Shown: positions 18,417 through 28,378, counted from the first letter of the stretch. The stretch is DNA of 64,000 nucleotides from DATJPW01 sp963752855 (GCA_963752855.1 CAVVZX010000052.1:146809-210808), one strand, 5' to 3'. Made by a program: numbers and translations. Notes: generated from the sequence alone by a model not told the origin.

Positions 18417-19478
18417 TTAACAAGTGACTCTCAAGTATGGAAAGTCGGTCATCGACCGAACCATGTTAGGATCACTTTCGAGCTGTCTCAGCCGACGACA
18501 AAGTGCTTCCTCTACTTCATCGAGAGATTTGAATGCCTTGTTCGGCATGGCTTTTTCTCTCAGATCTTCCCAGACATGCTCGACCGGATTGAGTTCCGGG
18601 CTATGTGGAGGTTGCGGGAGCAGTCTTATGTTTGATGGTACCCTTAGTTTTTTTGCCACGTGCCATCCTGCTTGGTCGATGAGCATAATCACGAAGAAAT
18701 CTTTGAAGTCCTGCGAAACTTGCTTCAGAAACAGATTCATCATATCGGTGTTGGCGTAGGGAAGGATCAGGGAGGTCATTTTCCCGGATGCCATGCACAG
18801 AGCCGTGTACACATACACATATGCGCGTACGATCTGTCGAGGGACCTTAGGCCGCATCCCTTCAGGAGCCCAACAGGCCCGAGGCGGGTTGATCCTGCCG
18901 AATCTTCCTTCATCCTGGGACAGAAGGGCCACGGGCCGGGAGTCGTCGGGATCTCTTTGAGCGAGAATTCCGTTGATCTTCTCGGGAAACTCTTTCTTGA
19001 ACTCTTCTTGGACTTCCTCTCGGGATTTCACATGGCTGGGTCTCGGCACCACCTTGCGCTACCCATTTCTGTGCAAGAACCTGTAAACGACAGAATGATG
19101 CAATGGTTTGCCCACACGGTCCTCAAGAGCCTCCCGGATCCGAGCTACAGTAGTGATCTCTCCCTTTGCAGCGCTGTCGAAAAAGGGCTTCAACAAGAGG
19201 ATTTCTTCTTCCCTACTCATATGCCCATTTCGCGGCTCAGGAATTCCAGTGCCCAAGATTCCTTCAAGACCCGATCTATTGTAGGCCGAAATCCAGTTGT
19301 GCACACTGTGAACCGACACCCCCATATGAAGGGCTATTTCTTCCGCAGGTCTCGGATCTACAGTGGCATTCAAAATTACCAACAATTTCTGGGCGGTCTT
19401 GCGATCCGGAGTGGCCTTCAGTCGGATCCGGAGGTCTTCTTCCGACATATGCGGACGGGCTTTGGTGATCCTTGCCAT
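18417..19478 (-). pseudogene. IS630-family transposase with in-frame amber codon
   Basis: Begins MARITKARPHMSEEDLR with GGAGG five bases before the ATG at 19478. The N-terminal helix-turn-helix half includes EEIALHMGVSVHSVHNWI. The C-terminal DDE half has LLSQDEGRFG, MLIDQAGWHV and LPQPPHSPELNPVEHVWEDL, ending FPYLRVTC. The two halves are in the same frame, divided only by TAG at 19061-19059, where the family has W in RNGWRKVVPRP. One TGG-to-TAG change therefore inactivates it. Element ends are uncertain: imperfect similarity between about 18423 and 19595 could be the terminal repeats. Confidence 0.88.
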
Positions 19479-19676
19479 GACTACCTCCCGTAGCCTGGGA
19501 GGACATAGCAGGAACGGCGAAACTACGCGAGGCCAAATTACATTTTCGGCCCGCGCATTGGTATAACCCATTGACCATCTTGAGTAATCCCCGCCGTGCA
19601 AATAACCTCGACATACTTCTGAGATGGCCACGGATAGGTCATAACGGTAATGAAGATTTTGGTTTCTTCATGCTCG

Positions 19677-20548
19677 TCATCCATCAGGTGCTCCCAAATG
19701 GATTATAGGCAGACCGGTCCTTTCATTAATGAGCATAGCCAGATGAGATCTATGACAGAAAGAAGGATCCGACTCCATGCAGATCAAGGCTGTAGGTTTT
19801 GCAACGGCAACCGTTGTAAGGGAATCCAGCCACCGGGACTTTTTGGTCAAGACCCCCGAACGATAACGCTTGAAGAGTATTTCGTAATCGCTGAGCGATT
19901 TCAAATCTATTCTATCGGATGCAGGTATACCCAATTCGGGGAATCCACGGTATTCAATACCCAAATTCTCACTTAGACACAGAGAGTAGTCTTGTGATAA
20001 CCAAAATTGCGAGAAGAAGGATTGTTCCTGACATCGGCTAGCGTGCTTATACCGCATTTCAACAATTTGTTGAGAAAAGCGTCAATCGAGAGGCCTTGAT
20101 GACCCATCGTGTAAACCGCTTTGTCTGCATGCGGCTTTGCCTGGACACGTCTGCCTGAATTTTCACAATTAATGGTAAACCAAGAATATCGAGAGTAGAC
20201 GCTGTCGATCAACTCGTTGATCGTCAGTTCCTCGTATCTAAGGATAATTCTGCATACGTCCTGAAACTCCTTAGGCGGCTCTACGACGGACTTGTAGGCT
20301 GAGGTCAAACTCCATCCTGTGGGAGCAATTTCTTGCACCAACCCTACTTTCTTCAGAGCAAGGATCTCTTGGTGCAAAAGAAATGAATAAGGCCCATATT
20401 TGTATGGGACGAAGGAATAGAAAGCAGGTCCACCACGAGAATAAGTCTCGTGGGAGAGGAGAAAGGCCCATTTCATAAGCTTGATTCTGGTGAGTGATCC
20501 CCCTGCTTTTCCCAACATGTAAAGTAAAATCCGCTGCCGATTTAGCAA
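19677..20548 (-). CDS. DUF488-domain protein with N-terminal Panacea/SocA-like domain, one frameshift
   Basis: Residues 1-130 (LLYMLGKAGGSLTRIKLMKWAFLL, then FYSFVPYKYGPYSFLLHQEI) resemble the Panacea/SocA-type antitoxin-like helical domain. From residue 145 a DUF488 domain starts (YTMGHQGLSIDAFLNKL, STLADVRNNPSSRNFGY). It shifts near 19980 and continues in the next frame (LSENLGIEYRGFPELGI, then ALICMESDPSFCHRSHLA with the CHR motif) to 19677. Joined length about 290 residues. Function unknown; such fusions are often found in mobile and defence neighbourhoods, as here beside an IS and a toxin-antitoxin pair. Confidence 0.65.
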
Positions 20549-20814
20549 GAGCCGACCTCCTGGAAAGTTGGCGGATTATACCTCTGCCAAACCATTCGTC
20601 AACGGATTAAACCGAAGGATCCAAAATAGAGCAGGCTCGGATTTTGGCCGCTGATACATGACTGGAAAAACCATTAAGGAAATGGTTGACAAGAATTCGT
20701 GTTGTCCAAATGCTACCCATCGGAACCCAAGGTTGGTGCATCTCCCGCTTGATCCATGCAATTTTACCAAAAATTCTGTTTTGGCTCAGATGGCCCGTGG
20801 AACGATGCCGGCTC

Positions 20815-21003
20815 TCACCGTCGCATGATGGCTGGCACAATCGAGTCGTCCAGAGTTAGAACGTACATGATTATGGCTGCCAGCATTATGACGACGGCCA
20901 GCCAGACTCGCCAGTCCTTGTGGAATTTCCTGCCGCTTGATTCGGTGTTGTCTTCTCGAACGTGCCTGTGTGACTCTGAGTGGTTGTGACTATGATGTGT
21001 CAT
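20815..21003 (-). CDS. small His-rich single-pass membrane protein
   Basis: A 62-residue protein. It has a His/Ser-rich start (MTHHSHNHSESHRH), a basic stretch, then one hydrophobic segment WLAVVIMLAAIIMYVL and a short outer tail. GAAGGAT lies before the ATG. No known function; the histidines could bind metal, but that is speculation. The 20549-20814 stretch downstream shows no gene. Confidence 0.55.
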   Translation of the reverse strand: MTHHSHNHSESHRHVREDNTESSGRKFHKDWRVWLAVVIMLAAIIMYVLTLDDSIVPAIMRR

Positions 21004-21033
21004 AGGTTATCCTTCGTTACAATTACGTATACT

Positions 21034-21583
21034 TCAAAAAGGCTCTTTCGTGTGCTCGGGAAGGGGCACATCAAATGCTTGGGTTATCTCTCCGACCATT
21101 TGGTAAAACCCGCATAAGGTTACGACTTCCAGGAGGCCTTGCACTCCATAGAGTTCTATCATTTTGTTCTGCAGATTTTCCGGGATGGACCTGAACTCCA
21201 GCACAACGTCTATGGTTTCTAGAATTAGAGAGTACGGATGAGGTATTGAGGCCCGATCAAAGTCCAAGATGGCCTCTATCAACTTGTCACTCAGGCCCGA
21301 GGCTCGAGCAGGCGCCAGATGATCTACCCACTCGAAGGCCACTCCAATTCTTCTGGCAATGGATAGACACAATAAATTGATACGCGTCTCGTGGCAGCTT
21401 TCCTTCAAACTTGAGGTAGTATCCCAAGCGCTCAATAAGCTGAGTTAGTTCCGGATGATTCATCAACGGAATGTACAGGCCTCGCACTTTAGCGCCCTGG
21501 GCGGATCGTCTGGCCAAAATCTCGTCGTAAATTTCCTTGGCTTTGCCGGTAAGCTTGCCGGTCGAGTCAGGTAGCGCGGCCAT
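21034..21583 (-). CDS. carboxymuconolactone decarboxylase (AhpD-like) family protein, one frameshift
   Basis: Helical CMD-family protein. The N-terminal frame (MAALPDSTGKLTGKAKEIYD, RGLYIPLMNHPELTQLIERL, GKLPRDAYQFIV) shifts near 21370. It resumes in another frame as LSIARRIGVAFEWVDHLAPA with DLLIEAILDF-like residues and GLLEVVTLCGFYQMVGEI, to 21034. Joined length about 182 residues. The CxxC of true AhpD is not seen, so it is probably not a peroxiredoxin reductant. It sits directly after the ThDP enzyme gene, 12 bases apart, suggesting one operon and possibly one pathway. Confidence 0.75.
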
Positions 21584-21595
21584 GATATATCTCCT

Positions 21596-23323
21596 CTATT
21601 CGTGGTAACTCCAAGATTTCACGGCTTCGGCGAAGGGCTCCACAGGCGTGCCAAATTTTTTGTCGGCCTTTATATCCACCAGAAAAGCCGATTTTGCCTC
21701 AAGTGCCTGTTGGAAGGCCGGCGCCAACTCCTGCGGTTCACGTACCGTCAGGCTCTTTAGCCCAAGCGCTTTGGCCAAAGTCGCCCAGTCATGATCGGGC
21801 AGTGATGTCAGTTCAGAGGGCTTTGCGCCTAATTTCGAGGCGCGAAGCCAAACGTTTCCAAAAGCCGAGTTGTTTATGACGACATATATCACCGGAACAT
21901 TGAATCTGGCGGCGGTCTGTATCTCCAGGCCGTGCATAAGCATGCATCCGTCCCCGGTGATTACGACACATGGTCTATCGGGCCTTGCCAGTTTCACTCC
22001 TATTCCGGCCGGAATAGCCCATCCCATGGGGCCGAGGGTTGTCGCGGAAATATAAGTTCTAGGCTCGTAGCTCTCCCAATACTGTCCGGCGAAAGCCCGA
22101 TGCGCGCCGCTGTCCACGAGCGCGACGGTTTCTCTGGGCATAACTCTTCTAAGTTCACTGACAATACGTGCAGGATGTATAGGAATGGCGCCACTGGAGC
22201 AATTGTCCGCGTCGTAGAGGCGAGGTAGCTTGCGGATCCCGTCGATCCACTCCCCGCGAACGCCTTTTCCCGCTTCGAGGTGACCTAGGAGTTCGTTGGG
22301 CTCGAACATTATTCTCTCGATAAAAGCGCCGACGTCCCCTACGACTGTAACTCCGCCGTAAACAGCGCTGATCGCTTCCGGCGCCACGTTGACCTGAAAT
22401 AGGCCCCGTTGTGAAACAAGCTTGGAATTCCAATGCATTGTGTCTCTCTCGTTAAGGCCCGAGCCCAAAACAAGAAGCAATTCCAAATCATCAGACAGCA
22501 CCGCAACAGACGCGTGCCTGGTCCCCGCGTAACCGAACACTCCAAGTGACAATGGGTGATCCTCGGGGAAAACCCCTTTGGCCTTTAGTGTCGTGGCAAC
22601 CGGAATGTGAAATTCCTCGGCAAATTTGAGCAGTCCTTGCGAGGCGTCAGACCTCTCCGCGCCGTCTCCTGCCAGAACTGCAATCTTATCGGCCCTCTTC
22701 TCGAAAATCTTTCCCGGAGCGACTCTAGCCCAGAAACGATCCATGGCCCCGGAATCCAGTATCCTGGGTTCTGTCACTGACCTATCCAAAGCCTCGTGAG
22801 CCACGGAGATATCAGCTTCCTGTATGTCACGCGGCAGGCTCAAATGCACCGGGCTTTTACGCCGACCGAACATGGTCAACAGCGCTTCGCGAAAATGGTG
22901 ATTCAGCAACTTCGGGTTTTCTATGCTGAGAGACATTGCAGTTACAGATCTGAGGATTTCTGTATCGTTGAAACTGGATGCGCTGGCGTCTTGAAACTCA
23001 CCGAGCCCTTCCATGAAAGTGGCTACCTCTCCGCTCAGGACAAGCACGGGAGACTGGTCCGTCCAGGCAGTTGAGACCGCAGTCGTCATGTTTGTAAGAC
23101 CAGGCCCTCCGATTGCCAGACAAGCGCCGAAATTCCCACTCGCTCGAGAATATCCATCCGCCATATAGCACGCGCCGCCCTCTTGAGCCGCGATAATCGG
23201 CCTTATTTGTGGTGTGTCGTCAAATGCGGTCAAGAACGGATCTATCAAACCACCAGGAACAAAAAAAAGAGCTTCAACTCCTTCGGTGGCGAGCGCCTTA
23301 AGTATGAAATGCGTCCCCTTCAT
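21596..23323 (-). CDS. thiamine-diphosphate-dependent enzyme of the acetolactate synthase family
   Basis: A 575-residue ThDP enzyme with three domains. The N-terminal pyrimidine-binding part has the catalytic Glu in AAQEGGACYMADGYSRASG and GGPGLTNM. The middle is a transhydrogenase-like domain. The C-terminal domain has GDGCMLMHGLEIQTA and NNSAFGN, the GDG-NN metal/ThDP motif. ATG 23323 has GGGGAG upstream; the longer frame to 23407 is not family-like. The substrate is not clear: acetolactate synthase, a 2-oxoacid decarboxylase or a sulfoacetaldehyde-type enzyme are possible. No regulatory ilvN is adjacent, and the CMD gene partner argues against branched-chain synthesis. Confidence 0.82.
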   Translation of the reverse strand: MKGTHFILKALATEGVEALFFVPGGLIDPFLTAFDDTPQIRPIIAAQEGGACYMADGYSRASGNFGACLAIGGPGLTNMTTAVSTAWTDQSPVLVLSGEVATFMEGLGEFQDASASSFNDTEILRSVTAMSLSIENPKLLNHHFREALLTMFGRRKSPVHLSLPRDIQEADISVAHEALDRSVTEPRILDSGAMDRFWARVAPGKIFEKRADKIAVLAGDGAERSDASQGLLKFAEEFHIPVATTLKAKGVFPEDHPLSLGVFGYAGTRHASVAVLSDDLELLLVLGSGLNERDTMHWNSKLVSQRGLFQVNVAPEAISAVYGGVTVVGDVGAFIERIMFEPNELLGHLEAGKGVRGEWIDGIRKLPRLYDADNCSSGAIPIHPARIVSELRRVMPRETVALVDSGAHRAFAGQYWESYEPRTYISATTLGPMGWAIPAGIGVKLARPDRPCVVITGDGCMLMHGLEIQTAARFNVPVIYVVINNSAFGNVWLRASKLGAKPSELTSLPDHDWATLAKALGLKSLTVREPQELAPAFQQALEAKSAFLVDIKADKKFGTPVEPFAEAVKSWSYHE

Positions 23324-23580
23324 GTGATCTCCCCTAATCCTCAAGGATGTGCGGTGGTAGATGTCTTGTGCTGATATTCGTTTTCCCCGGCCGCTTGTGA
23401 ATGGCATCGAAATAATCTTCTATGGTTTAGCGGTCGCCTGTCAAGCTTTGCGCATGATTGCGATTTACTCGGGTTCGACGACCTTAGAGAATTATCAACG
23501 GGTTGAATAAGCTCAATGAGTGAATAGTATAAAGTTAAGACTGTCGGAATGGGACGGTTGATTGATGAGGAGTGATTCCA

Positions 23581-23739
23581 ATGTTAAGACACAGAGTTAA
23601 AGGTAATCTAAAGCAGGCGAAAGGCAAAATTCAAGAAAAATGGGGATGGCGGACTCACCGGTATTCCAGCGTTCTCAGTGGAATATTCAGCCAAGTGGTC
23701 GGCAAAATACAATCAATGTACGGCCGACTGGGGCATTGA
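23581..23739 (+). CDS. CsbD-like stress-response protein
   Basis: A 52-residue protein matching the CsbD family at both ends: VKGNLKQAKGKIQEKWG near the start and SQVVGKIQSMYGRLG near the end. The middle, normally LTDDDL, reads RTHRYSSVLSG and may hide compensating errors. GAGGAG lies before the ATG. CsbD proteins are small, abundant and induced by general stress, with no known biochemical role. Single-gene unit. Confidence 0.65.
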   Translation: MLRHRVKGNLKQAKGKIQEKWGWRTHRYSSVLSGIFSQVVGKIQSMYGRLGH

Positions 23740-24051
23740 TGGATGAAGGATTTCCGGGGAGGGACTTTTTGTCCCGCGTTCTGCGCGGGATCCCTCCCCG
23801 GACCCCACCCCAAAAACTCCTATATTTTGTCTGCCGACTGTCGTGTTCGCCTGGAACAATTCTTTCAGGTTTCCACACCCTGTCGCCCCGCTACTCATGC
23901 GCTTTCCATTGTCTGTCCATCCATTTCAATGCGTATCTTTGTTGAGTTGAGGCATAATCCGTTTGCAAAACGAAGGCTTCCCCGGCTACTCTTTCAAAAG
24001 CTCATACATTTGAACCGTTTTTAATATCAAGCATTAACAGGTGACGCAAAT
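23740..24051. repeat. gap holding dispersed palindromic element, copy B (23753-23829)
   Basis: Arms TCCGGGGAGGGA (23753-23764) and TCCCTCCCCGGA (23791-23802) are perfect complements, with an inner hairpin TCCCGCG/CGCGGGA. They are followed by CCCCACCCCAAAAACTCCTA, the tail shared with copies A and C. The rest of this gap, up to the dehydrogenase gene, shows nothing else. Confidence 0.7.
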
Positions 24052-25128
24052 ATGAAAGACCACAAAATTGCAGTCATCCCCGGAGACGGGATTGGCAAAG
24101 AAGTGATGCCGGAAGGGCTTCGAGTAGTGGAAGCCGCTGCCCGAAAATACGGAATCGGTATAGAACCCACGCATTTCGACTGGGCCTGCGCGGACTACTA
24201 TGTCAAACACGGCCGGATGATGCCGACCGACTGGTTCGATAGGCTCAAGGAATATGACGCGATTTACTTCGGCGCGGTGGGCTGGCCGGAGGTGGTGCCG
24301 GACCACATATCCCTCTGGGGATCGCTGCTCCAGTTCCGCCAGGGGTTCGATCAGTACGTGAATCTCCGTCCCGTAAGACTGATGGCAGGCGTGCCATGTC
24401 CTCTGGCCGGTCGGAAACCGGGTGACATCGAGTTCTACGTGGTGCGTGAGAACACCGAAGGAGAGTACTCGGATATCGGCGGAATAAAATTCAAAGGCAC
24501 GGACAGGGAAGTAGTTGTTCAGGAATCGGTCTTCAGCCGAAAAGGTGTGGATCGAATTCTCAAGTACGCTTTTGAAATGGCGCGGAGTCGCCCGAAGAAA
24601 CACCTTACTTCCGCGACCAAGTCCAACGGCATGGCCATCAGCATGCCCTACTGGGACGAGCGAGTCGAGCTGATGGCAAAGCAATACCCTGATGTGCGCT
24701 GGGACAAATACCACATCGATATCCTTTGCGCTCGATTCGTCTTGAGCCCGGAACGATTCGATGTGGTAGTGGGTTCCAACCTGTTCGGTGACATCCTCTC
24801 CGACCTGGGGCCCGCGTGCGCTGGAACCATCGGGATCGCGCCTTCGGCCAATATCAATCCGGAGCGGGTGTTCCCCTCAATGTTCGAGCCGGTGCACGGC
24901 TCCGCGCCCGACATCTATGGGCAGAACATAGCGAATCCCATTGGCGCAATCTGGTCAGGCGCAATGATGCTCGAATTCCTGGGCAATGGGAATGAGGCGC
25001 ACACAGCGGCGCACGACGCCATCATCAAGGCGATCGAAACTATAGTGATCGAGGGACCCCGCACGAAAGATATGGGAGGCGAAGCCAACACCACTGACGT
25101 AGGCAAAGCCATTGCAGAGGCGATCTAG
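24052..25128 (+). CDS. tartrate dehydrogenase / D-malate dehydrogenase (decarboxylating)
   Basis: NAD-dependent beta-decarboxylating dehydrogenase of the isopropylmalate/isocitrate family, 358 residues. It has IAVIPGDGIGKEV, then FGAVGWPEVVPDHISLWGSL and QYVNLRPVRL, features of the TtuC/DmlA branch rather than LeuB. VVRENTEGEYSDIGG follows, and metal-binding acids in SNLFGDILSDLGP with MFEPVHGSAPDI complete it. It would turn tartrate or D-malate into a 2-oxoacid. No leuCD or citrate genes nearby. Reads alone on its strand after element B. Confidence 0.88.
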   Translation: MKDHKIAVIPGDGIGKEVMPEGLRVVEAAARKYGIGIEPTHFDWACADYYVKHGRMMPTDWFDRLKEYDAIYFGAVGWPEVVPDHISLWGSLLQFRQGFDQYVNLRPVRLMAGVPCPLAGRKPGDIEFYVVRENTEGEYSDIGGIKFKGTDREVVVQESVFSRKGVDRILKYAFEMARSRPKKHLTSATKSNGMAISMPYWDERVELMAKQYPDVRWDKYHIDILCARFVLSPERFDVVVGSNLFGDILSDLGPACAGTIGIAPSANINPERVFPSMFEPVHGSAPDIYGQNIANPIGAIWSGAMMLEFLGNGNEAHTAAHDAIIKAIETIVIEGPRTKDMGGEANTTDVGKAIAEAI

Positions 25129-25507
25129 CGAGGGAGCGAAAATTGTAGGCCGACGAGCCCATGCTTTCGATTGCTCGGATCGCGCTTATTATCATGAATT
25201 CCCCAATTCCCCGAAACGAAGCAAGCCCCTCTTGCGTCTGAACTTCGGGGCTATGAAAACGGTTTCATAGGCTCGCTCCACCTAAAGCAGGAGAACGGTC
25301 CCCGCTCGCCATTTTACAACCTGTAAAAGAAGCGGACAGCCGGACAGTCCGCAATCCCCTTGCAAGCATCGTCATTGAATCGTTTGAAGCGTCTCCCCAC
25401 GACTTCTAGCCGCAGCGTGGGACTCCGGCGCCTTGGCACGCCGGTTGCTTGTTATGTTTCAGATTTTTCGAGCGCCCTACGTCTTTGATTCGATCTGCCG
25501 AGGGAAA
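25129..25507. other. gap rich in hairpins, possible structured leader or terminator region
   Basis: No gene seen. Four hairpins stand in a row. The first has outer CCCCGAA/TTCGGGG (25209-25250) with inner GCAAG/CTTGC; the second is CTATGAAA-ACGG-TTTCATAG (25251-25270). The third is GCGGAC/GTCCGC (25332-25352) and the fourth CCCACG/CGTGGG (25396-25421). None matches a riboswitch class I recognise. They lie between the dehydrogenase and the histidine kinase. Confidence 0.4.
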
Positions 25508-27344
25508 ATGATGTTCGCAGAAATTAGGCCTGATGGCGCGGTCAATTCACAAGCGACGGATTTGCGCGCTCGATCTTATCCCAAACTATTTCGCCGATTC
25601 ATTCTTGTTTCAGTAACCTGCTCCGTGCTGCCGCTACTGCTGGTAGGCTGGATCAGCTATCTATATTATTCTCGATTTTCCATGTCGAGGATGGCGGATT
25701 ATTTTCAACGAACGGTTGAATACAATCGAAAAATCGCTGAATCCTTTCTCCGCGAGCGCACATCAGAGCTGAAACTAATGGCTAGCACACATTCCTTGAG
25801 CTTCCTGGAAGATTCCTCAAACCTTAAAGAAATCTTTCACGCCTTGAATCAGCAAGGGTCCTATTTCACGGATTTGGGTCTCATCGGTGAATCGGGAAAG
25901 CATTTGGCGTACATCGGGCCCTATGACCTGATGGATAAGGACTATTCCGAAACCTTCTGGTTTAAGGAAGTCATGGCGAAAGGCGTCTACGTCAGTGATA
26001 TGTTTATGGGATATCGCCAAGCTCCACATTTCATAATAGCGGTCCTTTCCCCAAAAGGGGGCAGTACCTGGATTTTGAGAGCCACAATTTATACCGAGTT
26101 CCTTAGTTCTTTGGTCGAAACTGCGACCCTCGGCAAAACAGGCGAGGTTTTTTTGGTGAACAGGGAAGGGCTGTATCAGACCAGCCCCAGGTTCAAAGGC
26201 AAGATTATGGATAAGGCGCCTTTGACCATGGACTCATTCACAAGGGATAGCGGCATACTTATTACCGACCCCGCCGGGCCCATGCATTCATTCACGCCGG
26301 AGGACGGCACGCTAGATGCTGACTTGATCAGATACGGTCGGATGCAAGCCGGTTCGCGACAGGTCGTGGCCTATTCATGGCTCAAGAATCCGAATTGGTT
26401 GCTCGTCGTGAAGCAGGATTTTTCCGAGGTGTTTGGTGACATCAACCACGCGAACACTGCCATACTGGTGCTTTTACATTTGAGCATTCTCGCAATTCTG
26501 GTCGTCTCCGTCTTTACCGCTCGATACATGATCAAGGCCATCAAGAAACGGGATCAACAGGCAGATGTGTTAAACAGACAACTTATGCAGGCCAGCAAGC
26601 TGGCTTCTATCGGAGAACTGGCCGCAGGCGTTGCGCATGAGATAAACAACCCGTTGGCCGTCATTTTGACTGAAAGTCAGGTCATACGGGATTTGAGCGA
26701 AGAAGCAAAAAACCTGGATGGAGACTTCACGGATCAACTTGCGCTATCTCTGTCCCAGGTCGATTCCCAAGTGCAGCGATGCAGCCATATTACGCAGAAT
26801 TTACTCCGCTTTTCTCGAAGAATTGCGGCAGCTTCACAGTTTGTAGATCTCAACAGCGCCTTGAGAGAAGTATTGGGCCTTCTGGAAAAAAAGGCAAACA
26901 GCGCCGGGGTCCAAATATTTTCGGATTTTCAGGAGAACCTGCCAAGGCTTAAGGCAGATCCTTTTGAGCTTGAACAGGTATTTCTGAATCTCGATTAGCA
27001 ACGCTATTGACGCCCATGAAGGCAAGCCTTCCGGCAGTATCCGGATTGCCACACGATTCGATAAAGACGGCAAGAGGATTGTAGCGACCGTTTCCGATAC
27101 AGGTTCGGGCATTCAAGACAAAGATTTGGAGCGCGTATTCGACCCCTTCTTCACAACCAAGCCCGTGGGCAAAGGGACAGGGCTGGGGCTGTCGATTTCG
27201 TACAGCATCATCAAGCAGATGGGAGGCGACATTTCAGTGCAAAGCGAACCGGGCGAAGGCGCTGAATTCACAGTCTTCCTACCTTGTACGACCGAGCAAA
27301 GTGAAATCTTGGAGGACTCGACCGAGAAAGGACCGTCCGGATGA
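25508..27344 (+). CDS. membrane sensor histidine kinase, one frameshift in the ATPase domain
   Basis: Two membrane segments (VSVTCSVLPLLLVGWISYLY; TAILVLLHLSILAILVVSVF) bracket a roughly 280-residue Cache-like sensor domain, so a small ligand outside the membrane is likely. The HisKA H-box reads LAAGVAHEINNPLAV. The HATPase domain breaks at about 26993 by one extra base in LNLISNAIDA. It then continues with the G1 box DTGSGI, F-box FDPFFTTK and G2 box GKGTGLGLSIS to 27344. ATG 25508 or 25511 follows AGGG. The stop overlaps the next gene, a receiver protein. NtrB-like in kinase type. Confidence 0.85.
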
Positions 27345-27721
27345 GAAAGCCCAGGCTGCTCTTGGTGGATGATGACATGCCGTTTACCAGAAATCTGGTA
27401 TGGCTTCTGTCTCGACGCGGATACGAGGTTTCGGCCGTTAACGACGGTCAGAGCGCGCTGCGGATTGTTGAGGAACAAGAGTTCGACGTGATTATTCTGG
27501 ACCGCAAGATGCCCGGCATAGACGGCATAGCGACTCTCAAGGAGCTGAAAAAGAAAAGACCCCAGGTGGAAGTGATTATACTCACAGGAGCAGCTTCTGT
27601 TGAATCGGCCCTTGACGGTGTTCAGCTTGGAGCTTACGACTACGCCACAAAGCCTATACAGCTAAGTGATCTGGAAGAAAAAATCGGCCATGCGTTTGAA
27701 CGCAAGCTGTTGCAGGAATGA
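27341..27721 (+). CDS. single-domain response regulator
   Basis: A 126-residue CheY-like receiver with no output domain: LLVDDDMPF acidic pocket, phospho-acceptor Asp in DVIILDRKMPG, Thr/Lys in IILTGAASV and YATKPIQ. It overlaps the kinase gene by four bases and is very likely its direct partner. Lacking an effector domain, it may pass phosphate on or act by protein contact. Confidence 0.88.
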   Translation: MRKPRLLLVDDDMPFTRNLVWLLSRRGYEVSAVNDGQSALRIVEEQEFDVIILDRKMPGIDGIATLKELKKKRPQVEVIILTGAASVESALDGVQLGAYDYATKPIQLSDLEEKIGHAFERKLLQE

Positions 27722-27753
27722 AATAATTATCTAGGCCCACGGAGTTATATTCA

Positions 27754-28155
27754 ATGACCAGTAGAATACGAGCCCTTTTAGTAGACGATGAAAAAGTCTT
27801 CATAGAATCACTGACCAAAGTACTCATTAGGCGCGGGATAAGTGTGCAAGCTGCCCCTGATGGCTATAAGGCCCTGGAGTTGCTGAAAAATGGCGGATTT
27901 GACGTCATAGTGCTGGATATGCGTATGCCCGGCCTGGATGGGCTTGGCACTTTGAAGGCTATTCGGGAGCACGATACACTCACTCCGGTAATTGTTCTTA
28001 CAGGCGCCATAGATGTGAAGCAGGTGTCGGACGCTTTGAAAGCGGGGGCGGCAGAAGTTTTACTGAAGCCGTGCCCGGTGGAAAATTTGGTTTCCTGTAT
28101 TGAAGACGCATACGAGCGCAAGGGATTTGCTGTAGAAGTTGCGGAAACGCGCTAA
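27754..28155 (+). CDS. second single-domain response regulator
   Basis: A 133-residue receiver, LLVDDEKVF, Asp in DVIVLDMRMPG, VVLTGAIDV and EVLLKPCPV. Paralogous to the preceding gene (shared GxDGxxTLK and TGA.xV blocks), 32 bases downstream, so the kinase heads a three-gene unit with two lone receivers. The 28156-28378 stretch after it holds no convincing gene. Confidence 0.87.
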   Translation: MTSRIRALLVDDEKVFIESLTKVLIRRGISVQAAPDGYKALELLKNGGFDVIVLDMRMPGLDGLGTLKAIREHDTLTPVIVLTGAIDVKQVSDALKAGAAEVLLKPCPVENLVSCIEDAYERKGFAVEVAETR

Positions 28156-28378
28156 ATCACAGTCAGAAGAAGTTTGATCCGTATTATTCCTCATTTGGTT
28201 CCAATTGAGCGTCGGAATCAAGATAAATATCCGAGACAACATATTGCCATAATCAGTATAAATGAACATGGCTATCTCGTGCCATATGAGCAAGAAGGAG
28301 AGGCGCCATATCTTTCGTGGGCTCCGCAAACGGCGTTTTGCTATGAATGGCTGCTTCTTGATGGATGGGTCGGGATGC

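Noticed and set aside
18417..19631. IS630 TAG as a recoded codon or programmed frameshift
   Set aside because: Both halves are in one frame and the family has Trp there. A plain nonsense change explains it, and no stimulatory structure is apparent.
25129..25507. c-di-GMP or other known riboswitch ahead of the histidine kinase
   Set aside because: The hairpins lack the conserved cores of the GEMM, cobalamin and SAM classes that I can recognise by eye.
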